Positions 25,001 through 34,600 of a stretch of DNA of 64,000 bases are shown piece after piece (within the stretch, counting starts at the first letter, position 1; the number at the start of each line of letters is the position of its first letter). The notes beneath the pieces were generated by a model. It was not told the origin of the DNA, did no database searches, and worked only from the letters and a program-made list of their open reading frames with translations. The position numbers and the translations under genes were made by a program. The stretch lies in NCBI GenBank assembly GCA_964019695.1, contig OZ026516.1:78633018-78697017 (forward strand). Direction: 5' to 3'. The DNA comes from Loripinus fragilis (Eukaryota; Mollusca; Bivalvia; Lucinida; Lucinidae).

Positions 25001-25066
25001 TAGGACATAATCTGCCATAAACTCCACCCGGCTATCGCCGAGTTCTAAATCGGCCGCCAAAGACAT
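7301..25066 (-). CDS. DNAH9/17-like: Axonemal dynein heavy chain (DNAH9/11/17 type), 5' nine exons, partial
   Basis: Nine minus-strand exons join in one frame: 24704-25066, 21426-21616, 20821-21010, 19987-20086, 16949-17160, 11987-12220, 11144-11311, 9335-9451 and 7301-7566. They total 1841 nt, about 613 residues, all with GT-AG borders. The start ATG (25064-25066) has an in-frame TAG 15 bases upstream. Family hallmarks appear in order: KGKTLLPLP, NPTPFVEIEFWK, AQDINMYLKPL, LLQEICN, LSQQV, FDRR-AT-QGFDD, LLDIMGTLLER and HKNMPAVTGGLKWAQELK. These belong to the N-terminal tail (DHC_N1 region), which dimerises and binds intermediate chains of the outer dynein arm in motile cilia. The motor domain (full length about 4,400-4,500 residues) lies beyond the left edge. 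DNAH9, 11 and 17 cannot be separated from the tail alone. Confidence 0.95.
7595..7829 (+). mobile_element. MITE with GGGCCTCGT termini, copy 1 of 2
   Basis: The left end 'gggcctcgtggcgagaaaac' is mirrored by 'gtttctcacgtcgagccc' at the right. An internal GATCAGACTGCGC hairpin lies near 7745-7780. The copy at 9632-9868 is inverted. It lies in intron 8, 28 nt from the exon 9 acceptor, and abuts the MITE at 7833. Confidence 0.75.
7833..8018 (+). mobile_element. TA-flanked palindromic MITE, copy 3
   Basis: Left end TACAGTAGAACCTGTGTA; right end complementary, finishing 'ggttttactgta'. Same family as 3805-3975. It sits directly beside the MITE ending at 7829. Confidence 0.8.
8210..8360 (-). repeat. 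Dispersed repeat, inverted relative to 47540-47690
   Basis: The blocks 'gcaaaccctgatgaaatgc' and 'attgcaattctttctc' are present here and in reverse complement inside the hAT-like insertion at 46934-47969. Family unknown. Confidence 0.6.
8763..8908. mobile_element. Palindromic MITE
   Basis: 'agtatccatcatgagtgtaa' is mirrored by '...acactcatgatgaatact', followed inward by GGGTGGGATAGAAAAA on both arms. The total is about 146 bp. It lies in dynein intron 8. Confidence 0.75.
9335..9451 (-). CDS. Dynein heavy chain exon 8
   Basis: It encodes 39 residues in phase 0, including DFDRRMATIICQGFDDCSGL, the conserved DLDRRL-FDD stretch of the dynein tail. Acceptor 'caaatttcag'; donor 'AAG|gtaaaa'. Confidence 0.95.
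9632..9868 (-). mobile_element. MITE with GGGCCTCGT termini, copy 2 of 2 (inverted)
   Basis: The reverse complement resembles 7595-7829 over its whole length. The right end 'tttctcacgacgaggccc' matches the left end of copy 1. It lies in intron 7, 180 bases upstream of exon 8. Confidence 0.75.
9869..10770. other. Intron 7 sequence without recognised feature
   Basis: AT-rich sequence with several minus-strand frames under 100 codons. None resembles a dynein segment or has a usable splice pair. Confidence 0.5.
10771..10976 (+). mobile_element. TA-flanked palindromic MITE, copy 4
   Basis: Starts TACAGTGAAACTTGTGTAAA and ends with the complementary 'cacaggttttactgta'. The central hairpin is built on 'tattgtagaatgcttccc' and its complement. 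Confidence 0.8.
11144..11311 (-). CDS. Dynein heavy chain exon 7
   Basis: It encodes 56 residues in phase 0, beginning ELMETVLEFMKLEKIELGG and containing GKMLSQQVVDI, typical of the tail. Acceptor 'ttccattgtag'; donor 'CCA|gtaagt'. The acceptor and first ~30 coding bases have extra copies just upstream (11312-11460). Confidence 0.95.
11312..11460 (-). repeat. Tandem partial duplications of exon 7 acceptor and 5' coding end
   Basis: A ~52-bp unit covering the acceptor and the start of exon 7 ('cagttcctacaatg' on the plus strand) recurs with acceptors near 11364 and 11416. A third, truncated unit ends near 11460 without an acceptor. Each complete copy preserves the AG acceptor and an open ELMETVLEF frame but lacks a donor, so the copies are probably not exons. 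They could act as decoy acceptors. Confidence 0.85.
11461..11980. other. Intron 6 sequence without recognised feature
   Basis: No exon-like frame or known repeat is recognised. Confidence 0.5.
11987..12220 (-). CDS. Dynein heavy chain exon 6
   Basis: It encodes 78 residues in phase 0 and contains ETIDKVRKACDVLKAFKETY and RDWEFAPKLVFARYDKFCER, characteristic of the DNAH9/11/17 tail. Acceptor 'ttttatacag'; donor 'AGG|gtaagg'. Confidence 0.95.
12308..12395. mobile_element. Short hairpin MITE (AAAAGAACC family), copy 1 of 4
   Basis: 'gtgcacaaaagaaccatctc' is mirrored by 'gagatggttcttttgagtac'. Related hairpins lie at 17215-17325, 20160-20310 and 43500-43580, three of the four within dynein introns. 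No transposase or clear target duplication is seen. Confidence 0.7.
12564..12685. repeat. (GAA)n microsatellite, ~40 units
   Basis: Uninterrupted AAG/GAA trinucleotides. The poly-arginine frame over it is an artefact. Confidence 0.98.
13036..13110. repeat. (GAA)n microsatellite, second block
   Basis: About 22 AAG units, same strand phase as 12564-12685 and 350 bp away. Confidence 0.97.
13111..14723. other. Intron 5 sequence without recognised feature
   Basis: AT-rich sequence with no dynein-like frame. Short open frames near 14028-14246 and 14399-14605 lack family resemblance and splice context. Confidence 0.5.
14724..14839. repeat. 29-bp tandem repeat, 4 copies
   Basis: The unit AACACATATGTGACATAAAG plus TGCTCTGTC occurs four times. 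The last copy carries substitutions. Confidence 0.95.
15093..15897. mobile_element. Non-autonomous DNA transposon, 7-bp target duplication
   Basis: Termini CAGTACCTTAATTA and its complement TAATTAAGGTACTG are flanked by an exact duplication, ATGGTGC (15086-15092 and 15898-15904). The interior has 'acgcaa(t/a)' and 'acccaatt' motifs also seen in the element at 43956-44507. No transposase frame. Superfamily unassigned; CAG ends are compatible with hAT. Confidence 0.8.
15905..16948. other. Intron 5 sequence without recognised feature
   Basis: No exon-like frame or recognised repeat. Confidence 0.5.
16949..17160 (-). CDS. Dynein heavy chain exon 5
   Basis: It encodes ALTEAQDINMYLKPLRHHFE... through LLQEICNMIINM, 71 residues including the codon split with exon 4. 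Acceptor 'ttcactacag'; donor 'ATG|gtaagt'. The sequence closely follows the family pattern AQDI-LKPL and LLQEICN. Confidence 0.96.
17215..17325. mobile_element. Short hairpin MITE (AAAAGAACC family), diverged copy
   Basis: Arms 'ctcaaaagaatcaactcatt' and 'ggaaaattcttttgagtacc' pair. The same 'tgagtacccacagcatatgt' right flank occurs in the copies at 12308 and 20160. Confidence 0.6.
17640..18560. repeat. Degenerate ~225-bp tandem repeat, interrupted by an insertion
   Basis: Blocks containing 'ctttaatttgatatgcaac' and 'ttttaatccaaccca' recur at ~225-bp spacing. The array is split at 18039 by the element described next and resumes at 18483, so the other units serve as empty-site references. Confidence 0.7.
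18039..18482. mobile_element. Non-autonomous DNA transposon, CAGGGTTCCCACA ends
   Basis: The left end CAGGGTTCCCACA is the reverse complement of the right end TGTGGGAACCCTG. TTGATA is duplicated on both sides (18033-18038 and 18483-18488). The interior has many 'tttccatgatt' motifs and a nested hairpin at about 18265-18345. No coding capacity. A hAT-like terminus but a 6-bp rather than 8-bp exact duplication. Confidence 0.85.
18561..19111. other. Intron 4 sequence without recognised feature
   Basis: AT-rich sequence with no exon-like frame. Confidence 0.5.
19112..19344 (+). mobile_element. MITE with TTAA duplication, copy 2 of 3
   Basis: TTAA at both ends (19112-19115, 19341-19344) and termini CCCTTAAAGTGCCAA / TTGGCGCTTTAAGGG. 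Same orientation as 1620-1866. The central palindrome is 'ctcctataggagcag'. Confidence 0.88.
19598..19839 (-). mobile_element. MITE flanked by AAAT, copy 2 of 2 (inverted)
   Basis: It is the reverse complement of 2675-2911 along its length, including the GCGCA hairpin and the 'cggacgagcctctgcag' block. AAAT is duplicated at 19594-19597 and 19840-19843. Confidence 0.85.
19987..20086 (-). CDS. Dynein heavy chain exon 4
   Basis: It encodes LRDPKVRKMAEVLEKTNSSY and FVAFKEIFRDVVA plus one base of the next codon (100 nt). This matches the conserved 'V-KM-LLEK--SSY-PAF' tail stretch. Acceptor 'tcttttag'; donor 'GCTG|gtaggc'. Confidence 0.95.
20160..20310. mobile_element. Short hairpin MITE (AAAAGAACC family)
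   Basis: 'gtgctcaaaagaaccgtctc' and 'gagac...gtacttttgagtac' pair around a small loop. The outer arms 'attattttcttacccat' and 'aagaaaataatttt' also pair. It is the longest copy of the family here. Confidence 0.7.
20821..21010 (-). CDS. Dynein heavy chain exon 3
   Basis: It encodes SAGLDRLVIHAIESMVIEWT and PLLEGLNPTPFVEIEFWKNK, ending YEQ in phase 0. The motif NPTP-VE-EFWK is diagnostic of axonemal dynein tails. Acceptor 'gtttacag'; donor 'CAG|gtatat'. Confidence 0.96.
21426..21616 (-). CDS. Dynein heavy chain exon 2
   Basis: It encodes VLVPLLSNDRNHDHWPGVVS and VSGQSKGKTLLPLPVGIERI, 63 codons plus two bases. KGKTLLPLP is a signature of the DNAH9/11/17 group. Acceptor 'ttattacag'; donor 'GAGGG|gtaagt-like'. 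Confidence 0.96.
21673..23357. mobile_element. Composite element with nested inverted repeats and GGCTCTAGAGCC palindromes
   Basis: The outer left arm (21673-21725, containing 'tttgtttccccttacc') is mirrored by 23311-23357. An inner perfect 16-bp inverted repeat, TTACCCTTACAGAAAT, bounds 22141-23309. The inner part carries many 'cggctctagagccgc' palindromes near both ends (22190-22250, 23135-23290). A TA-flanked MITE sits in the left portion. There is no open frame of note. It occupies most of the left half of dynein intron 1. Confidence 0.65.
21876..22062 (+). mobile_element. TA-flanked palindromic MITE, copy 5
   Basis: Left end TATAGTAAAACCTGCC; right end 'ggatttactgta'. The central hairpin 'attacagaatatgctccc' pairs with 'gcattctgcaatac'. 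Confidence 0.75.
23360..24703. other. Intron 1 sequence without recognised feature
   Basis: No coding exon or recognised repeat; there is a C-tract at about 23524-23535. Confidence 0.5.
24704..25066 (-). CDS. Dynein heavy chain exon 1 with start codon
   Basis: It encodes 121 residues from MSLAADLELGDSRVEFMADY to LAAFVDE. The ATG is the first in its frame after an in-frame TAG 15 bases upstream. The donor is 'GATGAG|gtaaat'. The segment VIINNPGGSL and the ending SPLDQLAAFVDE align with the extreme N-terminus of DNAH9/11/17. The 5' UTR and promoter should lie just above 25066, but no TATA or Inr is claimed. Confidence 0.93.
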
Positions 25067-25311
25067 CGCTCTCAGTGGCTACTTACAGCTACTGGACATG
25101 TATTATTTATTAATCCCTACTTAACTTAATCCACATTAGCCTTAATCCGTGTCCATGCCCAGTCAGGAATAGTGTTGATTTCTGTCGTTGTTGGTTACAA
25201 TCAACAGGTGCGAGCCTCGTTTTCAAAGGGAGTAACAAGGAATAGAATAGAATAGAATATCCAGTCGACGCACCTCTTGAAGAGTACAGTTGTCTTGTTA
25301 TATGTACACTT

Positions 25312-25653
<342 letters not shown>

Positions 25654-25894
25654 TAAAGAGTAAGTTAACATGATTTGTCCTGGGGTGTCTGACCGGAGTC
25701 CTGTACTAGAACTACATTCCAACTATGATATGGGCGAGGTTGGTACCATCAAACATGTTTAAACCCTGCAGCATTTGTACTCACAATTCCAAGGCAGTGC
25801 TTCTTTTGTGGATCTTTTTGTTATATGTGGTTGTTGAGTCCTTATCCTTGCTTTATCTCCTTGTTATATCTTGATTTATATGTTTTAGGGGATG

Positions 25895-26235
25895 ATGCAT
25901 TGATAAGTTAGGGGTCTTTTATGCAAACCAAATATCTATGTGTCTTGATCCACATCTGAATTAAGGGTGAGGTTGGCGCCGTTTAACCGGTTTAAGCCCT
26001 CCAGTAAAATATTTTACTGACCGTTCCAAGGCGGTACTTCTTTTGTGGATCTTTTATGTTTTTGTTCTGTCTTGTGTATGCTATGTCTTTGTGCGCGTCT
26101 GTTTAATTGTGCTTTGTGGTCACCTGCTGGGAAAGGGCTGACCTCTTGGCTCTCGTTTGTGGTGTCTACTGTGAGTTTGTCACATTTCTATTGGTATCCT
26201 GGGTCAGGTGTGGTACTTGATTGTATCGATTCCTG
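25895..26235 (+). repeat. Dispersed repeat, counterpart of 1-330
   Basis: Inverted match to the left edge of the window. Partial further copies lie at about 25750-25890 and 26650-26795 and share 'tgattgtatcgattcctgat' and 'tcctgggtcaggtgtggta'. Short fragments ending 'cctgatctttg' also occur near 15320 and 20445. Family unknown. Confidence 0.75.
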
Positions 26236-26799
26236 ATCTTTGCAGTCTTACTTACTTTTTCTGTGTGTCTGTCATACTGTTTTGTCTGTTACTTGCAGCC
26301 TTTTTGTCATCTGCTTGGAAAGGACTGACCTCTTGGCTCTGTTGTATGTTACATTTTCTTGTGTTTTGTTACTTTCCCATATGGTGTACTCATGTATATT
26401 TTCACGCGTCATGGCCATTGACACGACACGCTCAACCTTATAGAGTACCTGTGGTCTGTTTTGACTTTGGTCTTTTTAATCAATGACAGTTCAATCACCA
26501 CCAGTGGAGACACAAAATAGTTAAACAGTTTAGACTCAGATCAGGCCCGAAATTTTTGTAAAGAAATTCTGAAAAAAAAGATATTTTTGAAAAGCTAATA
26601 TGGAAATCTGCAGAAGATAAAAATGTGAAATAAGCACTCAGCATGCAAACCTGATATGCATTTAACCTCTTACCTTTTGGCTCTCATTTATGTGATATTG
26701 TATGGGATTCGTCACTTCCCGTGTGGTGTCCTGGGTCAGGCGTGGTACTTGATTGTATCGATTACTGATCTTTGTCCCCTTACTTACTTTTACAAATAC

Positions 26800-28040
26800 G
26801 GTGTTTGAAACCAGGTATCTAAAGGGTCAATCCAGCCTGCTGAACTACCTAGCTATAAATATAGAACTTTCGCCTGAGGTAGGTTTATCTGTACAAATTT
26901 ATACAGAGTGAAACACAAATGCGCTGTTTTGACTACACACTGTACATGTACTAGCAGTTGTTGCTCGAATGCAGGTAAATCGGGGGTTTTAGTAGCAAAT
27001 TTCAGAAGGGTATCATTTTAAAACCGGACGGTAGTTACTTTGGGTCCGCCTTTTTCAAACCATTTCTTTTTAAAAATTGCTGCAAATATAAGCCGCGGTG
27101 CTCTTATCATGACCTTTAGCAGTCTTGATGGAGTCTTTATTTTATGCTGACATACATGGATGTGCATTTTCATGTGATCAAGCCAATACGACAGCTTTTA
27201 AACACAGTTAATTTGACCTAGCGCAAGATTTTGATACTTATCGTATCAGTGAACAATGGAAGCCCATGTCCAGTCTGCGCATAACATGTGTACGCACGCA
27301 TGCACCTGGCAAAATATTCATACTTCACTATTATAAGCTGTTGGGGACCGATTATTAGATGCTCATAGGCACTTTTATGTGTTGGAGAAACTTTGAGTAT
27401 CTGTTCATTCCACTGAAAAATAATGTATATGAGGCCCAGAAGGTGGCTGAGTGTTCATTATTTTTCAGGAATGGACAGATGCGAGGAGTTTCTCCTTCTC
27501 AAAATACACAATAAAAAAGATGTTGTATGAACACATTTTTTTGAGCATTTTGCAGCATTAAGTATTGAGAAAATGAACGCAGCATTCCTACCATTGGATC
27601 AGTTTATATTTCGACAATACCTAATTTTTTTTCCACAGGTGGTCCATTTAAGGAAACAGCGTTTACATTCAAGTGAAATATGCGTGGAGTTCGTGGTGTA
27701 AAACCAACTGTCCATAATTATGTGTATCAAAACTTTTGCATGCTTTTATCACGCATTTCCTTGCATTTTTTGCAGTGCATGCTGACATTAATTCATTTTA
27801 GAAGTGCTTTTCACGCTGTCCAGATTATGAATAGATTACAAAAGGCCCTTATTATCCATTCACAACTGCGCATTTGGATTATACAAATACGTGCGTCACG
27901 GATGTTTAACTTAAACGTTTTAGGTGTAGAACTTTATAGAAAGTGTCTCATCTTTCGGTGACTGAGAGATAGAAGTTTTAAGGTCTGTATGTCATTCTTA
28001 CAAAAAACTAACATTCTTCCCTCAAAGTTTATTCTGCACC
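26800..28040. other. Intergenic sequence without recognised feature
   Basis: A plus-strand open frame of 93 codons at 27680-27961 has no family resemblance. A short inverted repeat near 27400-27500 pairs 'ttatgtgttggagaaac' with related bases. Nothing else is recognised. Confidence 0.45.
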
Positions 28041-28112
28041 AAAGGCTCAGTTGGTAGATTGTTAGAATGGGGATCGAAGACGGGATCTAAGGGTTTTGAG
28101 ACTCACAAGAAG
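28041..28112 (+). repeat. Decayed tRNA-like sequence (SINE head relic)
   Basis: 'ggctcagttggtaga' is a good A-box-like segment, with a degraded B box ('gggttttgagactc') about 45 bases on. It cannot form a proper cloverleaf acceptor stem, so it is read as a SINE or tRNA relic. Confidence 0.4.
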
Positions 28113-28280
28113 TATCTTTTTTAATTATTTGCTTATCAGTACTGTTTAACCCAGTACTGTCTCACATGACTGATAAATCGTTGACTAGGACGTAAAGCAT
28201 ACACGTAAACTGATAAATACAAGTAAAAATCATTATGTACCAAACGTATGTAACCAGGACCGCACCTCTGTGTAGGCCCT

Positions 28281-28458
28281 ATTCACCATATCTACATTAA
28301 TTGCTGGTTCCCGCTTACATGTGGTCAGTAATGGAAAAACAGGTAACCAGTACCCCCCCCATACCTGGAAATGGGGGGGGGGGGTTCTGGTTACCTGTAT
28401 TTACATTACTGACCACCTGTAGACAAGGAACCAGCAATTAATGTAGATGTGGTGAATA
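28281..28458. mobile_element. Long palindrome (fold-back MITE)
   Basis: 'attcaccatatctacattaa' is mirrored by 'ttaatgtagatgtggtgaat'. The arms continue inward through 'ttgctggttcc' and 'ggtaaccag'. The loop is a C-run facing a G-run at about 28352-28385. Confidence 0.8.
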
Positions 28459-28680
28459 ATGTACTGTTTGGACATTTTCCAGTGTGCCCCAGGCCAGGTA
28501 TAAACAGGAACAGATATTTCGTCCACATGATATTCATCTATCTCTGGCACTTTGGGTAAAATAGCCCTAATCATAGGTATGATGCGCGGATCCAGATAGT
28601 TTTGTTAGTGGGGGCCCAAATTTGACATTTTTGATTAAGGGGAGAAAATTTTGATGCTATTATAAGCGAACCATCATTTT

Positions 28681-31600
28681 AATGGATCGGGTCTGAAAGC
28701 CCAGTTGAGACGCCGAGCTACCGAGTGCCGACCTACATATTTTTTTTCTCCAAATTCATCCTCGGTAGATATTTTTCATAAATAGGGGAGACCGGGGCTA
28801 GTTTGGCCTCGGGGCATGTTTGGCATGTGGCTATATTTAGCATGTAAACTAAGATATGGGGCTGGGAAACATATTTGGAAATTACTTGTGACTAGATGGT
28901 CTACATGAGTACACAATGGCTTCATTGTTGAAGGGTAAATTGATATGGTACCAGAAAACTCGTTTTCCTGCATGACTAGTAAATTTTTCATAGTAATTTC
29001 AGTTTTTATTTATCTAAAGATGTGTTAAGATTCTGATTTTTATTCTATATTTTTATTACGAAAGGATTATGTGCTTCGATATAAAACATTGTTAATTTCT
29101 TCTCCTGCATCTTAAAAGGAGCTGTCACGTGATATTTGGAAATAGTATGTCAGGGGCAAGTTCAGCCACTTAAGCCGGGGCAAGTCTCGCCCATACCCTA
29201 ACATGTCCCACGCTTACATAAAATATTTGCCATTGTATTTTAAGTCACCTATTTTGTAAAGGGTGTTCATATCATGGATCCTTAATACCCCCGTGTTCAT
29301 ATTTGGCACAACAACTGACTGCACAATGATTACGTTCATTGCATCGAAAGTTTCAGATCGCCATTCTACATTGAAGTCAAAAGTCAAAAACCTGTCTAAA
29401 ACACGTAATGCAAACTTTTCCTTTTCTGTTTATTATTATCATTATTAAATTTTTTATTTCGTTTGACAGTACAACAAATAAAACGAGATATATTAAAAGA
29501 TTAGAAAGAAATTAGTTAAAAAAAACCCTGTAAACTCATACAAACCTAGCGCCTTTGTCTGGGTCATTGGTACACAGTTAAGACCTAGATCAGACGCCAC
29601 AGAGTGCGGAGTCTGATCATGGTCTCCACTGATTGTTTACAGGTTATAAAAATTGATAAAAGTTACTACCAAAAGCAATTCAAAGAATCAATCGGCCCAA
29701 AAAGCAAAACGATAACTCGGACAATTTAATACAACATTTTCAGGCTCATTTTAGTTGATTTGTATTCTGTAGAACCAACTCAGATAGTCCATATGTGCGG
29801 TTAATGCTGTTACATTTTCTTGGCCCTTTGCAATTCCAACTATATAATAATCACACCCAGGGAGCGGAAGGGACCGGACAATTGCGAGTGAACGGCAAGT
29901 AACGGCACTTGCGATGTTGTACATTGGACGATTGGTCACTTGCGGTATTGATTACCCGTTTACACCCCAAACATATTTCTTTTTCTTACACGAAAAAAAC
30001 CAGTAGAAGCGTGTTTTTGGTATAGAAGGTAAGTTATATATATAGGTGTTACTTTCTGACTGGATTTAAATGCTATTTCATGGTCTGTGTTCAGTGAATT
30101 TGAATTCAAATCAATTGTTTATCAACTTAGGGTGATTGATTTTCAAATTAATAAACAAGTAACAAACGTGTATTAAATCACAAATTCGCTGTCGTTAGGA
30201 GTTTTAGTCTTCTTATATTAGTGCTTTCTAAGAAAATAATAATAACTTTTGTCAAAACAAAATCAGTGCGTGGCAAATGGCGAAAACATGACACACGTGG
30301 GAGCATGGCACCGTTCAGTCACTTGCTGAGGTTGACTTATGGATTGTACATGACAACTGCAACTTTACTGAACGGTCACTTGTATACTGAGTGCTATTTA
30401 ATTGCTTTCATTTATGCATACCAGCGCCAATATTTCGTCTCGCAACTTAATTTCCCTTTTCCTGCCAAGAAAACATTTGTTTAAAATGCTGTCTGCTTTA
30501 AATTTATCGTCTTCTGCCTATATTCACCCTCACTACAGACTATTTTTGATCTTATGGAAACAACCATTGACCCTTAAAAACAACTTGAATCATAACAATA
30601 CATTCTAATATCTCATAAGCTGACCTATATGCCATTCATTAAAATTAATATGAAGCACAACCCTGAATGAAATCCAGACTAATAAGCCATGGGATAGATA
30701 TGGTTCTGCCCAAACCCAACCACCCCACCACTCCAGTTATATTTATGCCTCTGATTTCCATAAAGCCCAATGTCTTACAAGTTTAAAAGCAAAACAAAAA
30801 ACACACAACATGTTAGCCCTCTGACAAGTGTCACGTAACCCTGTAACATCCTGGTACGTATGATACCAATCAAAACCTCTCATATGACATGGAATATTAA
30901 AAGTCAAAATGTAATAAGAGGCATTTAAAAGGTTTAAAGCTTGCTTTAACATTTTCATATAGCCCAGTTATAAAGCAACAAAACCTTATTATTTTAAACA
31001 CCAGTATGCTATCCACTATGTTACTTATATGACATTTATGTGACATTTTGCATAACTTGCCTATTTCACGGAAATATTTTATGCCTGCCGTTTCTTTTAA
31101 AATGTTTATTACTGTTTATTGGGTCTAAGTGTTATGCTGCTTAAACGACAATTAACTTACCTTTCCAAAACTGCAATCGCCAGCGTCCTACCCTTTTATT
31201 AAATATCTTTTAAGGCATTTGAAAAAACTACCACTTGATAAATTTTCAGTAATAACAAATACATAGTTTTGCTAAAAAGCATGGAATAAAGTCATTTTTA
31301 AAAACACACACCCACACACACATACACACAAATATACTCAGCAGGTATGTTATGGGATTGGTTACCAGCAGTAAATAATGCTTGAATAGCATGCTGATGT
31401 TGAAACCATAATACAAATAGTAACAAACGTAACATCCAAAAAATCTGCTAATGGAAACCCTCCCCTCATTGAGGGGATATTTTGTACACTATAATTTTCT
31501 AAATCTACATTAACTGTATATAAGAATATAAGATGCAAATGGCTCATGTTAGCTTCTGGCAGTTGGGACTTCACTGTGTTAAAGCCATGTTAACTCCACT

Positions 31601-34600
31601 ATACAATAATAGTCTCAATATCATGTTGTGCAAATTTAATTCTTATTTATTGACCTGCTCATTGCATTGAAAGCTCTTAAATGCATGCAGCCAGCAGCCA
31701 GTATAGAACAAAAACAATATCATCTATGATAATACTGTAATAAACGTTACTTGGTTTAAAATATATTATTATTTGGTACAATGATATGACTAGACAATTG
31801 GCTGCCAAAAGACCCCCCCCAAAGCTTTGTTAATTATGATCTATTACAAACTCATGATATAAGCCACACAATATTATATGTTAGCCTTTCAGTAGATACC
31901 CTGCAATATCAAAGTTAATTACGTTACGTTAAAATATTGGAACTTCTACAGTTACAATATCAAATTATTTGTATGCTTCCATGTTCTTTTTTTAAATGAA
32001 AGCAAATGACATATCTTTGCATTTCAGGTTAAAACTTTGTTATTTATGACAACTTTTGGGACAAACATAGGGCCATGAAATATATCATATATCATTATAT
32101 GTTACCTTAACAAAATTGACAGAACATGGGAACTGTCTTTATTCAGCTGTTACTTGAATTATATCATATTCTCTTTTATGAGCTTTAAAACCTATAACTT
32201 GTATAATCATTTTTATTTTAAAAAGTTAAAGAATATCATGTTTTGTGAAGATAAATGTGCATTGATAATGGATTTTAATAATAAATACTTAGTTCTATTA
32301 TGTACAAACTAGTTGCTATATATATTTAGTGCAAAAAGTAGGTCTTAGATAAATTTAAACACCTTATGATGTGTATATTAAAGCTAGAACAATACAGTAA
32401 ATAGAATGTATTAATGACAGAAATATACGTTACACATAACAAAAACAAGCAAATGATAATATACACCAGAAAAATGTTAAATTTTACCCCACACTAATCT
32501 TTATCAATAGAATGCTCATATTGCTTAAGGTGTTTAAAGGCTTACATATAGGATTGCGTGCGCAATTTCAATGAAATGTCTATATTTTATTAACATTCTA
32601 CTCAGGGCCTAACTCTTACAATTTCTGCGAATGAAGTAAACTGTTTGCAGTGTTGCATTTGCCAGCTTATTGTCAAAAGGTGTCATGGTATTATGATCTA
32701 AAATATGCATTAAAGTTTATCAAATAAAGATATTAAAAAATAAATCAATGATTTTAAAGGGTGTAGTTCACAAATCTAATGTATGTAACATGAAGCAATG
32801 TAAGTAAATCATTTCTGCTCAAACAAAACGCTTTTAAAGATATACCCTAATAATATGAGCACAAACAAGCTTTTAAAAAAGTATGTAACTGTGTCTAAGA
32901 GCACGTTAGAATTGTGCCAAAAAAGTATTTAATATTTTTGGTAACGTATGTAAGTTAAATGTTTCATAATAATGTGACACTTCGCAGAGGGCTATTATGT
33001 CTCATTTTGTGTCATATATATTGTAGTATCAGGATATCATACTCCCACAAGGGCTCTACAGCCTTTGTTTTTCTTGGAAGCAAACACTATTGATCCTAAT
33101 TAGCCTTTTCTGAGTCATTATTGAGTGTATAATATATATGTATATCAGCAGATGCGACATCAGACAATTAATTAAATTATGCTCATTCTTTCCTAGAAAG
33201 ATATATATGTTGTTGATATTAAGCACTGTATGACTGATGTGGTTCTTTTACATGTTTTCTTTAGGACAAAACATAAGGGAAGCAAATTAAGAAATTTTAA
33301 ATTGTTAGGAATAAAATTTTGACGCCATTAAATGTAAGGTCAACTGCTGCATAATTTAATAACCCTGGTCCTGTTAATATTTTGTCCAGAAATTTTTTTC
33401 TGCTTTCATATCTACTGTATGTTATACATATTCAAATATACTTGATCATATGGAAGTTCACACTATGGACCTGATCAGGCTGTTCCCAAATGATCATAAA
33501 GGAGCACTTAGGCAAAGTTCAAACAATAATGTAATGGATCATAATACAAACAAAATCAAATAAATTTTAATGTACATCACAGTAAGATGGAATTGCAACA
33601 TTGCAGTCAAGAACGGCCAAACCCTGCATATTTTGCCTATTTGTAAGTTGCTTCATGTCCAGGGTCAAAAGCTGTGGACTTGTTATGATGGCTATTTATC
33701 CTTATCACAATTTCCCCTTTGCAGTGTTATCCTAAGTATTTAAAGACTATAAGGTAAGTATTCTTCGTCCATCAAATGATAGCTGTAATGCTAAACTCGA
33801 TGGTAAGGAAATAGTGAAAACAAAGGTAAAATGGCCATCTGACTGAAAGGATGATTGTCAAACTTGGAAATAAAAAGCACAAAGTACAAAAAGCTGGGCT
33901 GTACACACTGCCAATTGCACTTAAATGCCAGGCAGGCAAACTGTTCGCTATGTCCCATATCAGGGTGTATTATTTAAGCAAACCAGTACTAGATAAATTC
34001 ATGCTGAAACTGACCATAAACACTGGTTTGATTTATATGTATTTCACAGCATTGAATATTAACCATATCAAGACTAGTTGTTGTTTGGAATACAAATTTG
34101 TACCAAAATATAGCAATTAGGATCTCAACTAAATATATTAATGATCGCAAGTGCCCCTTCAATACAGACAACCTAGATCACAAGTACCCGTTCAATTTAC
34201 CGTCAAGTGCCCATTCATATGATGTAAATAGGTGACATGACAAGTTGTTACATATTTTTTCCAGTGAACATTCTTTCAGCAACTTTTATTCAAGAATAAC
34301 CATGATATGTAATTGTAGAATGTAGAAAAATAAGAAGAACGTACAAACATCGTTGTTATGCTATATTTCATTACAACTTTACACAGTTACCTAATTGGAA
34401 CGAAGCGTAAATGTACTGATCAGTGTCATTATTTTTAAGAGAACGGTCACAAATATCAATTTTAATTTTACCAATTTACAGGATAATTATCTGGATACTT
34501 ACGTGAGTCTGAGTTAATTCATGAGACATACGCGAATGGCTGCTGTGTTGACATATTTATGCACCCTGTGTTTTCTATTGAGAGCAAGTGACTGATCCTC